Shown one piece after another: positions 1-9,260 of a DNA stretch of 64,000 nucleotides. Position numbers and translations under genes: made by a program. The DNA is from Chitinophaga sp. HK235 (GTDB lineage: Bacteria > Bacteroidota > Bacteroidia > Chitinophagales > Chitinophagaceae). The stretch spans positions 7,376,501-7,440,500 of the forward strand of contig NZ_CP073766.1 of assembly GCF_018255755.1 (NCBI RefSeq), read 5' to 3'. Below the pieces are notes generated by a model. The model was not told the DNA's origin, made no database searches, and saw only the letters and a program-made list of their open reading frames with translations. Numbering within the stretch: the first letter of the stretch is position 1; every line of letters starts with the position of its first letter.

Positions 1-2
1 AA

Positions 3-224
3 GTATACACGATTATCCAGGCACTCAATGAGAGATTTGCGGTAGATATCGCTGTCGGCGATACCGCTCTGGCCCATTATTTCCTGAAAGCAGATTTTAC
101 AGGTATGCACCTCGCTGCTATACTGGAGATGCTGGAGAAGTCGCTGGATGCCCACTATGAGATCAAAGGAAACAGCATCATACTGGAAAAGAACCAGACA
201 AATTCCCGTGATATGAAAAAATAA
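3..224 (+). CDS. FecR-family anti-sigma factor, C-terminal fragment
   Basis: The reading frame is open from the window edge and ends with TAA at 222-224. The visible 73 residues (start VYTIIQALNERF, end NQTNSRDMKK) match the C-terminal DUF4974/STN-like domain of Bacteroidota FecR proteins: a segment like 'LNERFAVDIAV', then 'FTGMHLAAILEMLEKSL' and a closing 'YEIKGNSIILEK' strand. In this family the periplasmic domain receives a signal from the N-terminal extension of the SusC partner and controls a cognate ECF sigma factor. The next gene is a SusC with exactly that extension. The N-terminus and the sigma gene lie outside the window. Confidence 0.8.
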   Translation, partial: VYTIIQALNERFAVDIAVGDTALAHYFLKADFTGMHLAAILEMLEKSLDAHYEIKGNSIILEKNQTNSRDMKK

Positions 225-246
225 AAAGCCTTCACATAAAAAAGCC

Positions 247-269
247 CAGGAGTGGTACCAGCACTCCTG
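247..269 (+). promoter_or_regulatory. Hairpin in the fecR-susC spacer
   Basis: A perfect 8-bp stem (CAGGAGTG / CACTCCTG) encloses the 7-nt loop GTACCAG. It lies between the FecR stop and the SusC start. No T-tract follows, so a simple intrinsic terminator is not obvious. A comparable hairpin with an ACCAG loop lies in the second FecR-SusC spacer (11169-11189), which suggests a shared leader element such as an attenuator, processing site or mRNA stabiliser. The function is inferred. Confidence 0.5.
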
Positions 270-349
270 AGCTAACACTGAATCGCCTGTTTACAGGTGA
301 TAACAGCTTTGCTTTGTCCCATTTAAAGGAAAATGAAACAATTAAAACT

Positions 350-3300
350 ATGAAATTTCATTTACAATTTCTTTTAAGACTACATCCGGTTATGAAAATA
401 ACTTTAAGCCAACTGTTTCTTTCATTTGTATTGACGGGAGTGACCTATGCCGGCAGCACGAAAGGACAATCGGTACTGGACAAAACCGTGAACCTGTCTG
501 CCCAAAGCAGTAGCCTGGAAGATATGCTGACAGCACTCGAACATATTGTGCCGGTAAAATTTGTATACAGCCGCAATATCGTGCCCGCCAGCAAACAGGT
601 AACTATAGAAGGGCGCCAGTGGAAACTGGCATCGTTGCTCAATAAAATGCTGACACCGGAAGGCATCGGTTATGAAATATCCAACGGGATGATCGTATTA
701 TCCAGGCTAAAGCCAGGTGAGGTGCCACCTGTAGGTATGCCGGCCACAGCACCGCCAGGACCAGAACCCTTGACAGCAGTGCCACCAGGCCATATCATAA
801 AAGGTACCGTTACCGATGCCAAAGGAGAAGGATTACCAGGTGTAGCCGTAATCCTGAAAGGCAGCAACAAAGGCGTGCTCACCGATCCTACCGGGCATTA
901 CCAGCTGGAAGTCCCTGATAACGCCGGTATCCTGGTGTTTAAACTGATCGGTTATGTAACACAGGAAGTGCCGGTGGCCGCGGCGGGTAATGTCCGCATC
1001 AAAATGGAACTGGCAGCCACCGATATGAATGAGATCGTGGTGGTAGGTTATGGTACCCAGAAAAAAACAAGCATCACCGGTGCCGTAGCCACCATAAATA
1101 CCAAAGAACTGAAGCAGGCCCCTACCTCCAATCTGAGCAATGCCCTGGTAGGCCTGATGCCTGGCTTAATTGCACAGAATACTTCCGGTAAGCCCGGTGC
1201 AGGTTCCAGCATCTCTATCCGTGGTAAAAGCACCTGGGGCAACAATGATGCGCTGATCGTAGTAGACGGTGTAGTACGGCCTTTTGATCAGCTGGACCCT
1301 AATGAAGTGGAAAGTGTGACCATCCTCAAAGATGCCGCCGCAGCCGCCGTATACGGCGCCCGCGCGGCCAACGGAGTAGTGCTGGTAACCACCCGTCGCG
1401 GACATACTGGTAAGCCGAAGTTCAACTACTCCGGCTACGCAGGCGTACAACAACCTACCCGCTATCCTAAACTGATGTCGGCCTATGAATATGCGCAAAC
1501 CAACAATGCCGCCCGTATCAATGCCGGCCAGGATCCCAGCAAACCGCAGTTTGCCCCGCTGTTCTATACAGCAGATCAAATGGCCGACTTCCGGAGCGGT
1601 AAAGTAGGTACCGACTGGTATGCCGCCTCTTTCCGCAAAACATCGATGCAAACACAACACAACCTCACCATCGACGGCGGCTCTGAAAATATCAAATACT
1701 TTTTCTCCGGCGGCTACCTGAGCCAGGATGGCATGTATAACAATATTTCGTATAACCGTTACAGTTTCCGATCCAACGTAGATGCAAGAATCAACAAAAC
1801 CCTTACCATTACCGTAGACATCGATGGCCGTATCGGTAAAAACCGGAGCCCTGAATTTACCGATGCCACCATCTTCGGGCATGTGATCCGTCAGAAACCT
1901 GTTTTCAACGCCTATAACCCTGACGGCACACCGAAAAATACCACCGGTGAACATCCTGTGGAAGAAATCAACAGCAAAGGTTATATGCGCAATGAACTCA
2001 GCACTTTCTTCGGTACCATCAGCTTCAAACAAGACCTGAATGTCATCACCAAAGGACTGAATATTACCGGTAGATACAACTACAACAAAAACAATAATTT
2101 CAGAAAAGAATTCGATGTGCCGTACACCATGTACGATCTCGATGCCAGCGGTAAAGTGATTTCCACTAAAACAGTAGGTAAGAATCTCACTAAAACAGAG
2201 TTGTCACAAGCCATGGAACAAAACAGTGGTTCTACTGTAAACCTGGCACTTAACTATACACGCAACTTCGGAAGACATAACCTCAGCGGTCTGTTGTTGT
2301 ATGAACAATTTACTTCTGTAGCAGATACCTTCAATGCTTATCGTACCAACTATCCCAGTATCCTCGTAGACCAGCTGGGTGCCGGTGGCGCCATCGACCG
2401 CAATAACGACGGATATGCCGCCGAAACAGGCCGCAGAAGTTATGTGGGCAGGGTTAGTTACGACTATGATGCGCGTTATCTGCTCGAGACTTCTTTCCGT
2501 TATGATGGTTCCGCCAACTTCCCGAAAGGACGCCGTTATGGCTTCTTTCCCGCAGTATCCGCCGGCTGGCGCATCTCAGAAGAAAACTTCTTTAAAAATT
2601 CCAATGCATTACGTTTCGTGGATAACCTGAAGCTGCGCGCTTCGTATGGTGTGCTCGGCAACGATAGAGTGCCCAACTTCCAGTATAATGACTACTATAC
2701 TTTCGATAAACCAGCTGTATTCGACGGTAAGGTAGACCAGTCGGTTATCTACGGTCCTTATCCCAATCTCAACATCACCTGGGAAAAAGCAAAAACAACA
2801 GATATTGGTCTGGAAGCTTTGTTATTCAAAGGAAAGCTTGGATTTGAAGCAGACTATTTCTACAAACGTACTTCTGATATCCTGCGTCCGCGCACCGCCT
2901 CCGTACCCGGCACCTTCGGCCGACAGCTGCCGGATGAAAACTATGCTGTAGTAGACAATACCGGTTTTGAAGTATCCGTAAACCACCGCGGTAACATCGG
3001 AAAACTCAATTACTTCATCAAAGCCAACGGCTCTTATGCACACAACACCGTGATAGTACTGGATGAAGGAGACAATACGCCATTCTATAGAAAACGCAAG
3101 GGTAAACCTATCGACTACATCTACGGCCTTCGTTCAGATGGTTTGTTCCAGTCAGCCAAAGAGGTATACAATTCCCCGGTGCAATATGCCAAAAACACCG
3201 CGCAACCAGGCGATATCAAATACCTGGATCTGAACGGCGACGGCATGGTAGATGATTACGACATGACCGTTCTTTCTTACGATGGCTCCACGCCCAAAGT

Positions 3301-3763
3301 TATACTGGGCCTGTATATCAGCGCCGACTGGAAAGGCTTTGACCTCGGTATGCTTTTTCAGGGCGCCTTCAAAAGCAATATGATGCTCTCCGGTACCGGC
3401 CGCAATATGTTTGACAATGGTGGCAACTCCAACAGCTTCGCTTACCTGCTGGACTACTGGACCCCTGATAATCCCGGTGCCGCCTATCCGCGTGCTTACC
3501 TCGACCGTAATTCCAACAACGACCGTGATTCAGATTTCTGGCTGAAAAAAACGGGATATGTGCGCCTGAAATCCTTTGAACTGGGTTATACCATTCCCAA
3601 GCAGCTGTTGCGTGGCATAGAACGGTTACGCATATACGCTTCCGGCCTGAATGTATTCACCATCGACCAGTTCAAACTATTTGACCCGGAATCTACTGCA
3701 GGCAAAGGAAACTACTATCCTCAGCAAAAGAACTACAACATCGGTGTAAATCTAACCTTCTAA
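350..3763 (+). CDS. SusC/RagA TonB-linked outer membrane transporter with STN domain
   Basis: This 1137-residue TonB-dependent receptor imports oligosaccharides or other large nutrients across the outer membrane with its SusD partner. Visible parts in order are a signal peptide, an N-terminal secretin/TonB short (STN) domain around residues 38-100, a carboxypeptidase-D-like domain starting 'IKGTVTDAKGEGLPGV', a TonB box and plug around 'NEIVVVGYGTQKKTSITG', the plug motif 'ALIVVDGV', and a long beta-barrel ending in an aromatic strand ('YNIGVNLTF'). The STN domain fits signalling to the FecR upstream. I chose ATG 350 because it opens directly into a signal peptide. The in-frame TTG at 314 is less likely. 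A 6-codon ORF (333-353) overlaps the start as ATGA. Substrate is unknown. Confidence 0.93.
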   Translation: MKFHLQFLLRLHPVMKITLSQLFLSFVLTGVTYAGSTKGQSVLDKTVNLSAQSSSLEDMLTALEHIVPVKFVYSRNIVPASKQVTIEGRQWKLASLLNKMLTPEGIGYEISNGMIVLSRLKPGEVPPVGMPATAPPGPEPLTAVPPGHIIKGTVTDAKGEGLPGVAVILKGSNKGVLTDPTGHYQLEVPDNAGILVFKLIGYVTQEVPVAAAGNVRIKMELAATDMNEIVVVGYGTQKKTSITGAVATINTKELKQAPTSNLSNALVGLMPGLIAQNTSGKPGAGSSISIRGKSTWGNNDALIVVDGVVRPFDQLDPNEVESVTILKDAAAAAVYGARAANGVVLVTTRRGHTGKPKFNYSGYAGVQQPTRYPKLMSAYEYAQTNNAARINAGQDPSKPQFAPLFYTADQMADFRSGKVGTDWYAASFRKTSMQTQHNLTIDGGSENIKYFFSGGYLSQDGMYNNISYNRYSFRSNVDARINKTLTITVDIDGRIGKNRSPEFTDATIFGHVIRQKPVFNAYNPDGTPKNTTGEHPVEEINSKGYMRNELSTFFGTISFKQDLNVITKGLNITGRYNYNKNNNFRKEFDVPYTMYDLDASGKVISTKTVGKNLTKTELSQAMEQNSGSTVNLALNYTRNFGRHNLSGLLLYEQFTSVADTFNAYRTNYPSILVDQLGAGGAIDRNNDGYAAETGRRSYVGRVSYDYDARYLLETSFRYDGSANFPKGRRYGFFPAVSAGWRISEENFFKNSNALRFVDNLKLRASYGVLGNDRVPNFQYNDYYTFDKPAVFDGKVDQSVIYGPYPNLNITWEKAKTTDIGLEALLFKGKLGFEADYFYKRTSDILRPRTASVPGTFGRQLPDENYAVVDNTGFEVSVNHRGNIGKLNYFIKANGSYAHNTVIVLDEGDNTPFYRKRKGKPIDYIYGLRSDGLFQSAKEVYNSPVQYAKNTAQPGDIKYLDLNGDGMVDDYDMTVLSYDGSTPKVILGLYISADWKGFDLGMLFQGAFKSNMMLSGTGRNMFDNGGNSNSFAYLLDYWTPDNPGAAYPRAYLDRNSNNDRDSDFWLKKTGYVRLKSFELGYTIPKQLLRGIERLRIYASGLNVFTIDQFKLFDPESTAGKGNYYPQQKNYNIGVNLTF

Positions 3764-3770
3764 TAACAGC

Positions 3771-5387
3771 ATGATGAAACAGACGCTTTATATAACAGGA
3801 TGCCTGCTGCTGACACTGGCATTTTTCTCCTGCTCAAATGTGCTGGAAAAAGAGAACCTCAACAGTGTAGACAAGGATGCCATCTGGACCGATCCTAATC
3901 TGGTAAGGCTTTTCCTGAATAACATTTATGCTAACAGGCCGGGCTTTGATAATGCGAACCCGCCTATTGTGGATAATATTTGTGATGAAACCAGGATAGG
4001 AGCCAGCACCGGCAATCCATTTAATATCCTGGCCGGCGTATGGACGCCTTCCTCCGGCTATTTTGATTACTGGGCTTATGATGATGTGCGCAAAGCGAAT
4101 GAGTTTATAGAAGGGATACAACAGAAAGCCACCATCAGTGATGATCTGAAGAAGCAGTATCTGGGAGAAGCTAAATTTCTGCGCGCCATCACTTATTTCG
4201 ACATGGTAAAACGATATGGCGGTGTACCGATTATTACTGCTCCGCAGAAGTTGACCGATGATCTGGCTGTTAAAAGAAATACAGTAGATGAATGTTATCA
4301 GTTTATTGTAAAGGAGTGTGAAGAGGCTGCAGTATTGTTGCCGGAAAAAGGAAAGACCGCCAGCGGCCGTGCTACCAAAGGCGCTGCCATGGCGCTGAAG
4401 GCCCGTGCTTTGTTATTCTGTGCCAGCCAGCTTTATAATACTACCAATGATAAAACAAAATGGGAAGCTGCAGCTAAGGCAGCACAGGACGTGATAGACC
4501 TGAAAGCTTATTCGTTGTATCCTGATGTGCGCCGGATCATGCTGGACAAAAGTAACCAGGAAGTGATCTTTGAAGTACAATACAGCAAGCCCGATAAGGA
4601 ACATGGCTGGGATGCGCAAGCCAAACCACTGTCTATCGCCAATGGTATTGGTCCTAAACGTTGCCCTTTACAGGAACTCGTAGATGCGTTCCCGATGGCC
4701 AATGGAAAAAATATTTTTCAGGCGGGCTCCGGCTATGATCCCAACGACCCTTATACCGGCAGAGATAGAAGATTTTATGCGACTATCGTGTACAACGGCT
4801 CCGAATATTGCGGCAGAACGCAGTATACACATATCAAAGACAGTCTGAATGGCCTGGGCTTTAGTTTCTGTACCACCACCGGTTATTATCAGCGTAAAGG
4901 AGTAGATGAAACCAACAAGGGTTACAGCTCCGGAAAAGGCAGCGACCAGAACTGGATTGAAATAAGATATGCAGAGATATTACTCAGTTATGCAGAAGCA
5001 AGGAATGAAGCTTCCGGGCCTGACAATTCCGTACTGGGTGTGCTCAACGAATTACGCGCCCGCGCCGGTATTAATGTTCCGCTGGGAACAGACATACAGC
5101 AGGACTCCATGCGTAACCTGATCCGTAATGAAAGATATGTGGAGCTGTGTTATGAAATGAAACGTTATTGGGACCTGCGCCGATGGAAGATTGCAGACAG
5201 GCCCGATGTGCTGAATGGTCGTCGTTATACCGGTATGAAGATCACGCCCGCTGGCAATGGCTGGAAATACGAACGTATTGTGGTAGATCCGAAAAACAGT
5301 GTATTTACCCCCAACATGTACTATATGCCGATACCGTTCAATGAACTGTTAAAGAATGGTAATCTCACCCAGAATCCAGGCTGGTAA
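3771..5387 (+). CDS. SusD/RagB-family nutrient-binding lipoprotein
   Basis: This 538-residue surface lipoprotein pairs with the preceding SusC and starts 7 nt after it. The N-terminus has a lipoprotein signal ending in the lipobox 'LAFFSCSN'. Family hallmarks include an N-terminal TPR-rich region ('AKFLRAITYFDMVKRYGGVP'), the later 'WIEIRYAEILLSYAEARNEA' segment, and the C-terminal 'LIRNERYVELCYEMKRYWDLRRW' region that closes SusD proteins, followed by 'YYMPIPFNELLKN' and a terminal 'NPGW'. SusD acts as a lid and binding protein over the SusC pore. No glycoside hydrolase follows, so the ligand cannot be inferred from context. Confidence 0.93.
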   Translation: MMKQTLYITGCLLLTLAFFSCSNVLEKENLNSVDKDAIWTDPNLVRLFLNNIYANRPGFDNANPPIVDNICDETRIGASTGNPFNILAGVWTPSSGYFDYWAYDDVRKANEFIEGIQQKATISDDLKKQYLGEAKFLRAITYFDMVKRYGGVPIITAPQKLTDDLAVKRNTVDECYQFIVKECEEAAVLLPEKGKTASGRATKGAAMALKARALLFCASQLYNTTNDKTKWEAAAKAAQDVIDLKAYSLYPDVRRIMLDKSNQEVIFEVQYSKPDKEHGWDAQAKPLSIANGIGPKRCPLQELVDAFPMANGKNIFQAGSGYDPNDPYTGRDRRFYATIVYNGSEYCGRTQYTHIKDSLNGLGFSFCTTTGYYQRKGVDETNKGYSSGKGSDQNWIEIRYAEILLSYAEARNEASGPDNSVLGVLNELRARAGINVPLGTDIQQDSMRNLIRNERYVELCYEMKRYWDLRRWKIADRPDVLNGRRYTGMKITPAGNGWKYERIVVDPKNSVFTPNMYYMPIPFNELLKNGNLTQNPGW

Positions 5388-5414
5388 TTATTCGTTCCAA
5401 CAAAAAGATCAAAA

Positions 5415-5849
5415 ATGAAATACATATCATATCTCGTTATACTCAGCATATTTTTTTTGTTCAGCGCCTGTTCCAAGGCTGATGATCAGCCTATAGGTGA
5501 TAAAAGTGATCAGGCCTGGATACAGGACGTAGTAGTATACGATGCCACACAAACAGAGCTGACGGTGACTAAAGTGATACCCAAAATCATTACTGATCCG
5601 GTCACTAATATTGAAACGGCAGACACTACCGGCGGTAAGGTTACGCCCATCCCTATTATGATCACCGTAAAGGCAGGCGTGGATATTAAACAGCTGAACA
5701 TCCGTTTTACATTGTCTTCACAATCGAAGTATGCGAAAGTAAGTCCGGTACTGGGACATATTGAGGATTTTACAGCTCCCAGGAATTATACCGTCACCTC
5801 TCAGAGCGGAAAGAACATAAACATTTATAATCTTCAAATAAAACAATAG
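5415..5849 (+). CDS. Small lipoprotein in SusE/DUF5018-like position
   Basis: The 144-residue protein has a lipoprotein signal with lipobox 'LFSACSK' and follows SusD by 27 nt in the same operon. The mature part reads as a single beta-rich domain ('AWIQDVVVYDATQTEL', 'IMITVKAGVDIKQLNIRFTL') and resembles DUF5018-type domains found after SusD genes. A role as an accessory surface glycan-binding protein is inferred from position and lipidation only. The stop codon is immediately followed by the first palindrome of a paired repeat element. Confidence 0.7.
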   Translation: MKYISYLVILSIFFLFSACSKADDQPIGDKSDQAWIQDVVVYDATQTELTVTKVIPKIITDPVTNIETADTTGGKVTPIPIMITVKAGVDIKQLNIRFTLSSQSKYAKVSPVLGHIEDFTAPRNYTVTSQSGKNINIYNLQIKQ

Positions 5850-5850
5850 T

Positions 5851-6000
5851 CCCAGGGCTTTAGCCCTGGGCTATATTGGATATGAGTAGACGGGGGTTTA
5901 GGAAATAATCTAAGGCTAATACTATTTAGTTCCCCTTGATTATTTTCTAAACCCCCGTACCAGACTATAAACAAATTTAGCCCAGGGCTTCAGCCCTGGG
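5851..6000. repeat. Paired-palindrome (REP/BIME-like) element, copy 1
   Basis: Two near-identical 20-bp palindromes of form CCCAGGGCTNNAGCCCTGGG lie at 5851-5870 and 5981-6000. Between them is a second inverted repeat, 20 of 21 positions matching, at 5890-5910 and 5938-5958, so the 150-bp unit can fold into nested hairpins. A second copy with the same end palindromes is at 9799-9956. The right palindrome overlaps the 3' end of the minus-strand ATPase gene and supplies its last eight residues and stop. No transposase of the RAYT type is in the window, so the mobility class is inferred. Confidence 0.8.
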
Positions 6001-8076
6001 ACCTTTATAGGCGAGCAATCGCAGCCCATTGAATACGACGATGAGTGTAGATCCTTCGTGGGCCATTACGGCGGGGCCTATGGAGGCGATGCCGGTGATG
6101 GTGAGGGGGATGAGTACGGCTACCATGCCGAGGCTGATCCAGAGGTTTTGTTTGATGATGCTGCTGGCGGTTCTGCTGAGGCCGATGGCGAATGGCAGGA
6201 GGGAGAGTTTGTCTCCCATGAGGGCGATGTCTGCTGTTTCCAGGGCTACGTCTGAGCCGGCGGCGCCCATGGCGATGCCGACGGTGCTGTTGGCCATGGC
6301 GGGGGCATCGTTAACGCCGTCGCCTACCATGGCGACTTTATGTTCGTCTTTGGCCAGTTTTTGTATAGCGGCTACTTTCTGTTCGGGCAGAAGGCTTCCC
6401 CAGGCGTCGGTGATGCCTATTTCGCGGGCTACGGCGTCGGCTACCTGCTGGTTGTCACCGGTGAGCATGATCATGCGCCGTATTCCGGTGTTTTTAAGCG
6501 CTTTAAGCGCCTCGGCTGCTTCGGCGCGGGGTGTGTCCATTACGGCGATGATACCCGCGTAAACGTCTCCTTTGCGCACAATCATGGTAGTATTGCCTGC
6601 ACGTTCCAGTTCTTGTACACGGGTACGGAGTTCCTGGGAAGGCAGCTGGGTGTCGAGGGCCTCGAAAAGGGCGAGGTTGCCGATATATACCGGCTGTTGC
6701 TGCCAGGTAGCTTTGATACCTTTACCCAGTACGGCTTCGAGCTGCTGGGCTTCGGGTATGGACTGGTTGCCGAGTCGGGTTTTACCGTCCCTTACGATGG
6801 CTTTGGCCAGCGGGTGATCGCTGAGGGCTTCTACGGCTACAGCGGCCTGCAGCAGCTCGTTTTCGGAGAGGCCGTTCATCGGTATTACCTGGGTGAGTGT
6901 AGGTCTGCCTTCGGTGAGGGTGCCTGTTTTATCGAAGGCTACGGCCGTGAGGGTACCGAGGTCTTCCAGCGGACGGCCGCCTTTGATGAGCACACCCATG
7001 CGGGCAGCGCGGGCTACACCACTCAGTACTGCGCTGGGCGTGGAGATGGCCAGTGCACAAGGACTGGCAGCCACCAGTACAGCCATGGCACGGTAGAAGC
7101 TGGCGCCAAAAGATTCGTCGATGACGAGAAAGGCGAAACACAGGACTACTACCAGTGTGAGGACGGATGGTACGAAGATGCGCTGGAATTTATCTGTAAA
7201 CTGCTGTGTGGGTGACTTCTGTGATTGTGCTTCATTCACCATTTTCACCAGCCTGGAAATGGTAGAGTCGCTGGCGGCCTGGCTGACCATCACTTCCAGG
7301 GAGCCGTTGCCGTTGATGGAACCGGAATACACTTTATAGCGGGCGTCGATGTTATCGTGCTGAAGGGCGGCAGCAGGGTTGTCTACCTGCATTTTATCTA
7401 CCGGCACACTTTCTCCTGTGATAGGTGCCTGGTTAACACTGCTGGTACCTGCCACTACAATACCGTCGGCAGATATTTTGGTATTGGGCCTTACCACGAT
7501 GATATCACCTGCTTTGAGGACGCTGGTGTCTACTTCGGTGGTGGTGCCGTTGGTTTTGAGCAGGGCTGTTTTAGGGGCCAGGCTGGCCAGTGCAGAGATA
7601 GATTTTCTGGCTTTATCCATCGCATAATGTTCAAGAGAGTGTCCGAGACTGAAGAGGAACAGCAGTAGCGCGCCTTCTTCCCATTTGCCCAGGATGGCGG
7701 CGCCTATTGCGGCTACCAGCATCAGGAAGTCTATTTCAAAGCCTCCTTTGGCAATGGTTTGGATGGCTTCTTTGGTGGTAAAGAAACCGCCGAAGAAATA
7801 AGCGCCCAGCAGGAGGGAAAGTGAGGCTGTCTGTGAAATGGCGATGGTGTTTCCCAGTAGCCAGGCGATTCCCAGCAACGTGCCGCAGAGCAGGCTGAAA
7901 TACAGTTCGGTATTTTTACCAAAAATCATCATCGTGTGGGCGTGACCGTGATCACAACTCTGACCATGATCATGGCTATGTTTATGGTCCTGTTTTTCGC
8001 CCGGCTTATGCTGATGGTCGGGATGATGGGCCGGAACAGGTTTTCTGGCAGGTGTAACTGTATTATTTTCTTTCAT
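5977..8076 (-). CDS. P1B-4-type heavy-metal translocating ATPase with His-rich N-terminus
   Basis: The 699-residue inner-membrane ATPase exports transition metals. Motifs in order are a metal-binding tail with eleven His in the first 47 residues and no HMA domain, the actuator 'TGES' near 220, the intramembrane metal site 'SPC' at 338-340, the phosphorylation motif 'DKTGT' at D382, 'SDHPLAKA', 'MVGDGVNDAPA', and 'HEGST' in the last membrane segment. SPC together with HEGST marks the P1B-4 subgroup (Co/Zn/Fe export in characterised members). The metal is not certain here. The final residues 'GPRAEALG' and the stop are encoded by the repeat palindrome at 5981-6000, so the native C-terminus was probably altered by that insertion. 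Confidence 0.93.
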   Translation of the reverse strand: MKENNTVTPARKPVPAHHPDHQHKPGEKQDHKHSHDHGQSCDHGHAHTMMIFGKNTELYFSLLCGTLLGIAWLLGNTIAISQTASLSLLLGAYFFGGFFTTKEAIQTIAKGGFEIDFLMLVAAIGAAILGKWEEGALLLFLFSLGHSLEHYAMDKARKSISALASLAPKTALLKTNGTTTEVDTSVLKAGDIIVVRPNTKISADGIVVAGTSSVNQAPITGESVPVDKMQVDNPAAALQHDNIDARYKVYSGSINGNGSLEVMVSQAASDSTISRLVKMVNEAQSQKSPTQQFTDKFQRIFVPSVLTLVVVLCFAFLVIDESFGASFYRAMAVLVAASPCALAISTPSAVLSGVARAARMGVLIKGGRPLEDLGTLTAVAFDKTGTLTEGRPTLTQVIPMNGLSENELLQAAVAVEALSDHPLAKAIVRDGKTRLGNQSIPEAQQLEAVLGKGIKATWQQQPVYIGNLALFEALDTQLPSQELRTRVQELERAGNTTMIVRKGDVYAGIIAVMDTPRAEAAEALKALKNTGIRRMIMLTGDNQQVADAVAREIGITDAWGSLLPEQKVAAIQKLAKDEHKVAMVGDGVNDAPAMANSTVGIAMGAAGSDVALETADIALMGDKLSLLPFAIGLSRTASSIIKQNLWISLGMVAVLIPLTITGIASIGPAVMAHEGSTLIVVFNGLRLLAYKGPRAEALG

Positions 8077-8277
8077 AATCTCTTATTTAATGGGCATAAA
8101 AATCCTGTTGCACGTAGTATACGCACATCATATTTTAATGATGGTTGTTAAAGGAAAATCATCTGGGTATGCAGGATAGTAGTCATTATCTCCGCATGTC
8201 ACAAAATTAAGTATTCCTCCAAAGCCAGCCCATTCTATTTTTACACCGTGGTTGCAAAAAACAGTGCTTTATATGCT

Positions 8278-8285
8278 TAGCTTTG
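8278..8285 (+). promoter_or_regulatory. Bacteroidota -7 box (TAGCTTTG) upstream of MBL gene
   Basis: TAGCTTTG fits the Bacteroidota TAnnTTTG -7 consensus. A TTG lies 23 nt upstream at 8252-8254, at the edge of the accepted spacing. Only 4 nt separate the box from the ATG at 8290, which implies a leaderless or nearly leaderless transcript. The same 4-nt spacing is seen before the genes at 36802 and 53247. Confidence 0.5.
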
Positions 8286-8289
8286 TGTT

Positions 8290-9171
8290 ATGAAAACGTT
8301 TACTATCACCGGCTATTCTACGGCCCTGTTTTCCACCTGGTATTTTATCGATGAACTGGGTATTTTGTTTGATGCAGGTGACGGGGTTACTTCCACTTTA
8401 TTACAGAAAAGCAGAAAGATCCAGCATGTATTTCTTTCCCATGCAGACAGAGACCATATTACCGGTTTGCTGCAGCTGAATCAGCTGAATGCCCGCGATG
8501 GTTTGCCGGTGATCTGTTACCCCAGGGATGGCCAGTCATATCCGGCGCTGGAAGCTTTCACCAAAAAATTTGATCCGCATATTGCCACTACCGTATGGAT
8601 GCCGGTTGCACCAGGTGATGAAATATGGATAAAGGATGATATTCTGGTGGTGCCATTACGTAATGAACATGTGCGTGCAGCACCTGATACGGTGCGCAGC
8701 CTCAGTTATAAGGTGATGCAGACAAAACGCAAGCTGCGTCCTGAATTGGTCGGACTTACAGAGGATGAGATTAAAACCATCAGCCGCGAAAGAGGAAGAG
8801 ACGCTACCACCATGGAGGTACGTACCAATATCCTGAGTTATTCCGGTGATACGCCGGTGGCGAATCCCGAAACCTGGCAGGATACAGAGATATTGATCCA
8901 TGAGGCGACTTTCCTGGGCGGCGAGGAGGTGATAGTTTCCGGTTCCTATCAAAACCTGCATAGCCGCCTGGAAGAAGTCATAGAGATGGTGAGTGCTACC
9001 CGTGTGCAGCAGCTGATACTGGGGCATTTTTCTTCCCGTTATTCAGCGGAAGAGATCGACCGGCGCCTGCGCCAGCTGTGTGAGCGTTATGCACTGAATA
9101 TCCCTGTATTCCGTTTATTACCCGGACAAACGGTCAGGGATATACTCCATAGTCAGCCGATTAACCGGTAA
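8290..9171 (+). CDS. MBL-fold metallo-hydrolase (RNase Z-like group)
   Basis: The 293-residue protein has the metallo-beta-lactamase metal motif in the form 'HADRDH' at residues 51-56, an acidic 'LLFDAGDG' strand before it, 'NILSYSGDT' in the middle, and 'ILIHEATFL' and 'LILGHFSSRYS' near the end. The last two are typical of RNase Z and related MBL enzymes. The protein could be a tRNA-processing enzyme, another nuclease or a small-molecule hydrolase; the motif differs from canonical RNase Z (HxHxDH). It has no signal peptide and is presumably cytosolic. It stands alone between the metal ATPase and an ECF sigma gene. Confidence 0.85.
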   Translation: MKTFTITGYSTALFSTWYFIDELGILFDAGDGVTSTLLQKSRKIQHVFLSHADRDHITGLLQLNQLNARDGLPVICYPRDGQSYPALEAFTKKFDPHIATTVWMPVAPGDEIWIKDDILVVPLRNEHVRAAPDTVRSLSYKVMQTKRKLRPELVGLTEDEIKTISRERGRDATTMEVRTNILSYSGDTPVANPETWQDTEILIHEATFLGGEEVIVSGSYQNLHSRLEEVIEMVSATRVQQLILGHFSSRYSAEEIDRRLRQLCERYALNIPVFRLLPGQTVRDILHSQPINR

Positions 9172-9260
9172 AACCACTCATCCTTTTTTATTTAGAAAAT
9201 AATTTAAAAACTAACTTAGTTTATTAAATTATTTTTATATTGTGCTACGCACGATGAAAT

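Noticed and set aside
314..349. Upstream TTG start for the first SusC protein
   Set aside because: The extra 12 residues are not part of a signal peptide and a better ATG at 350 starts one.
1166..2032. 288-residue minus-strand ORF inside the first SusC gene
   Set aside because: It is a shadow of codon bias in the SusC frame; no recognisable domain.
6029..7668. Plus-strand ORFs opposite the metal ATPase (177 and 291 residues)
   Set aside because: They are antisense shadows of a gene with clear ATPase motifs and have no family-like features.
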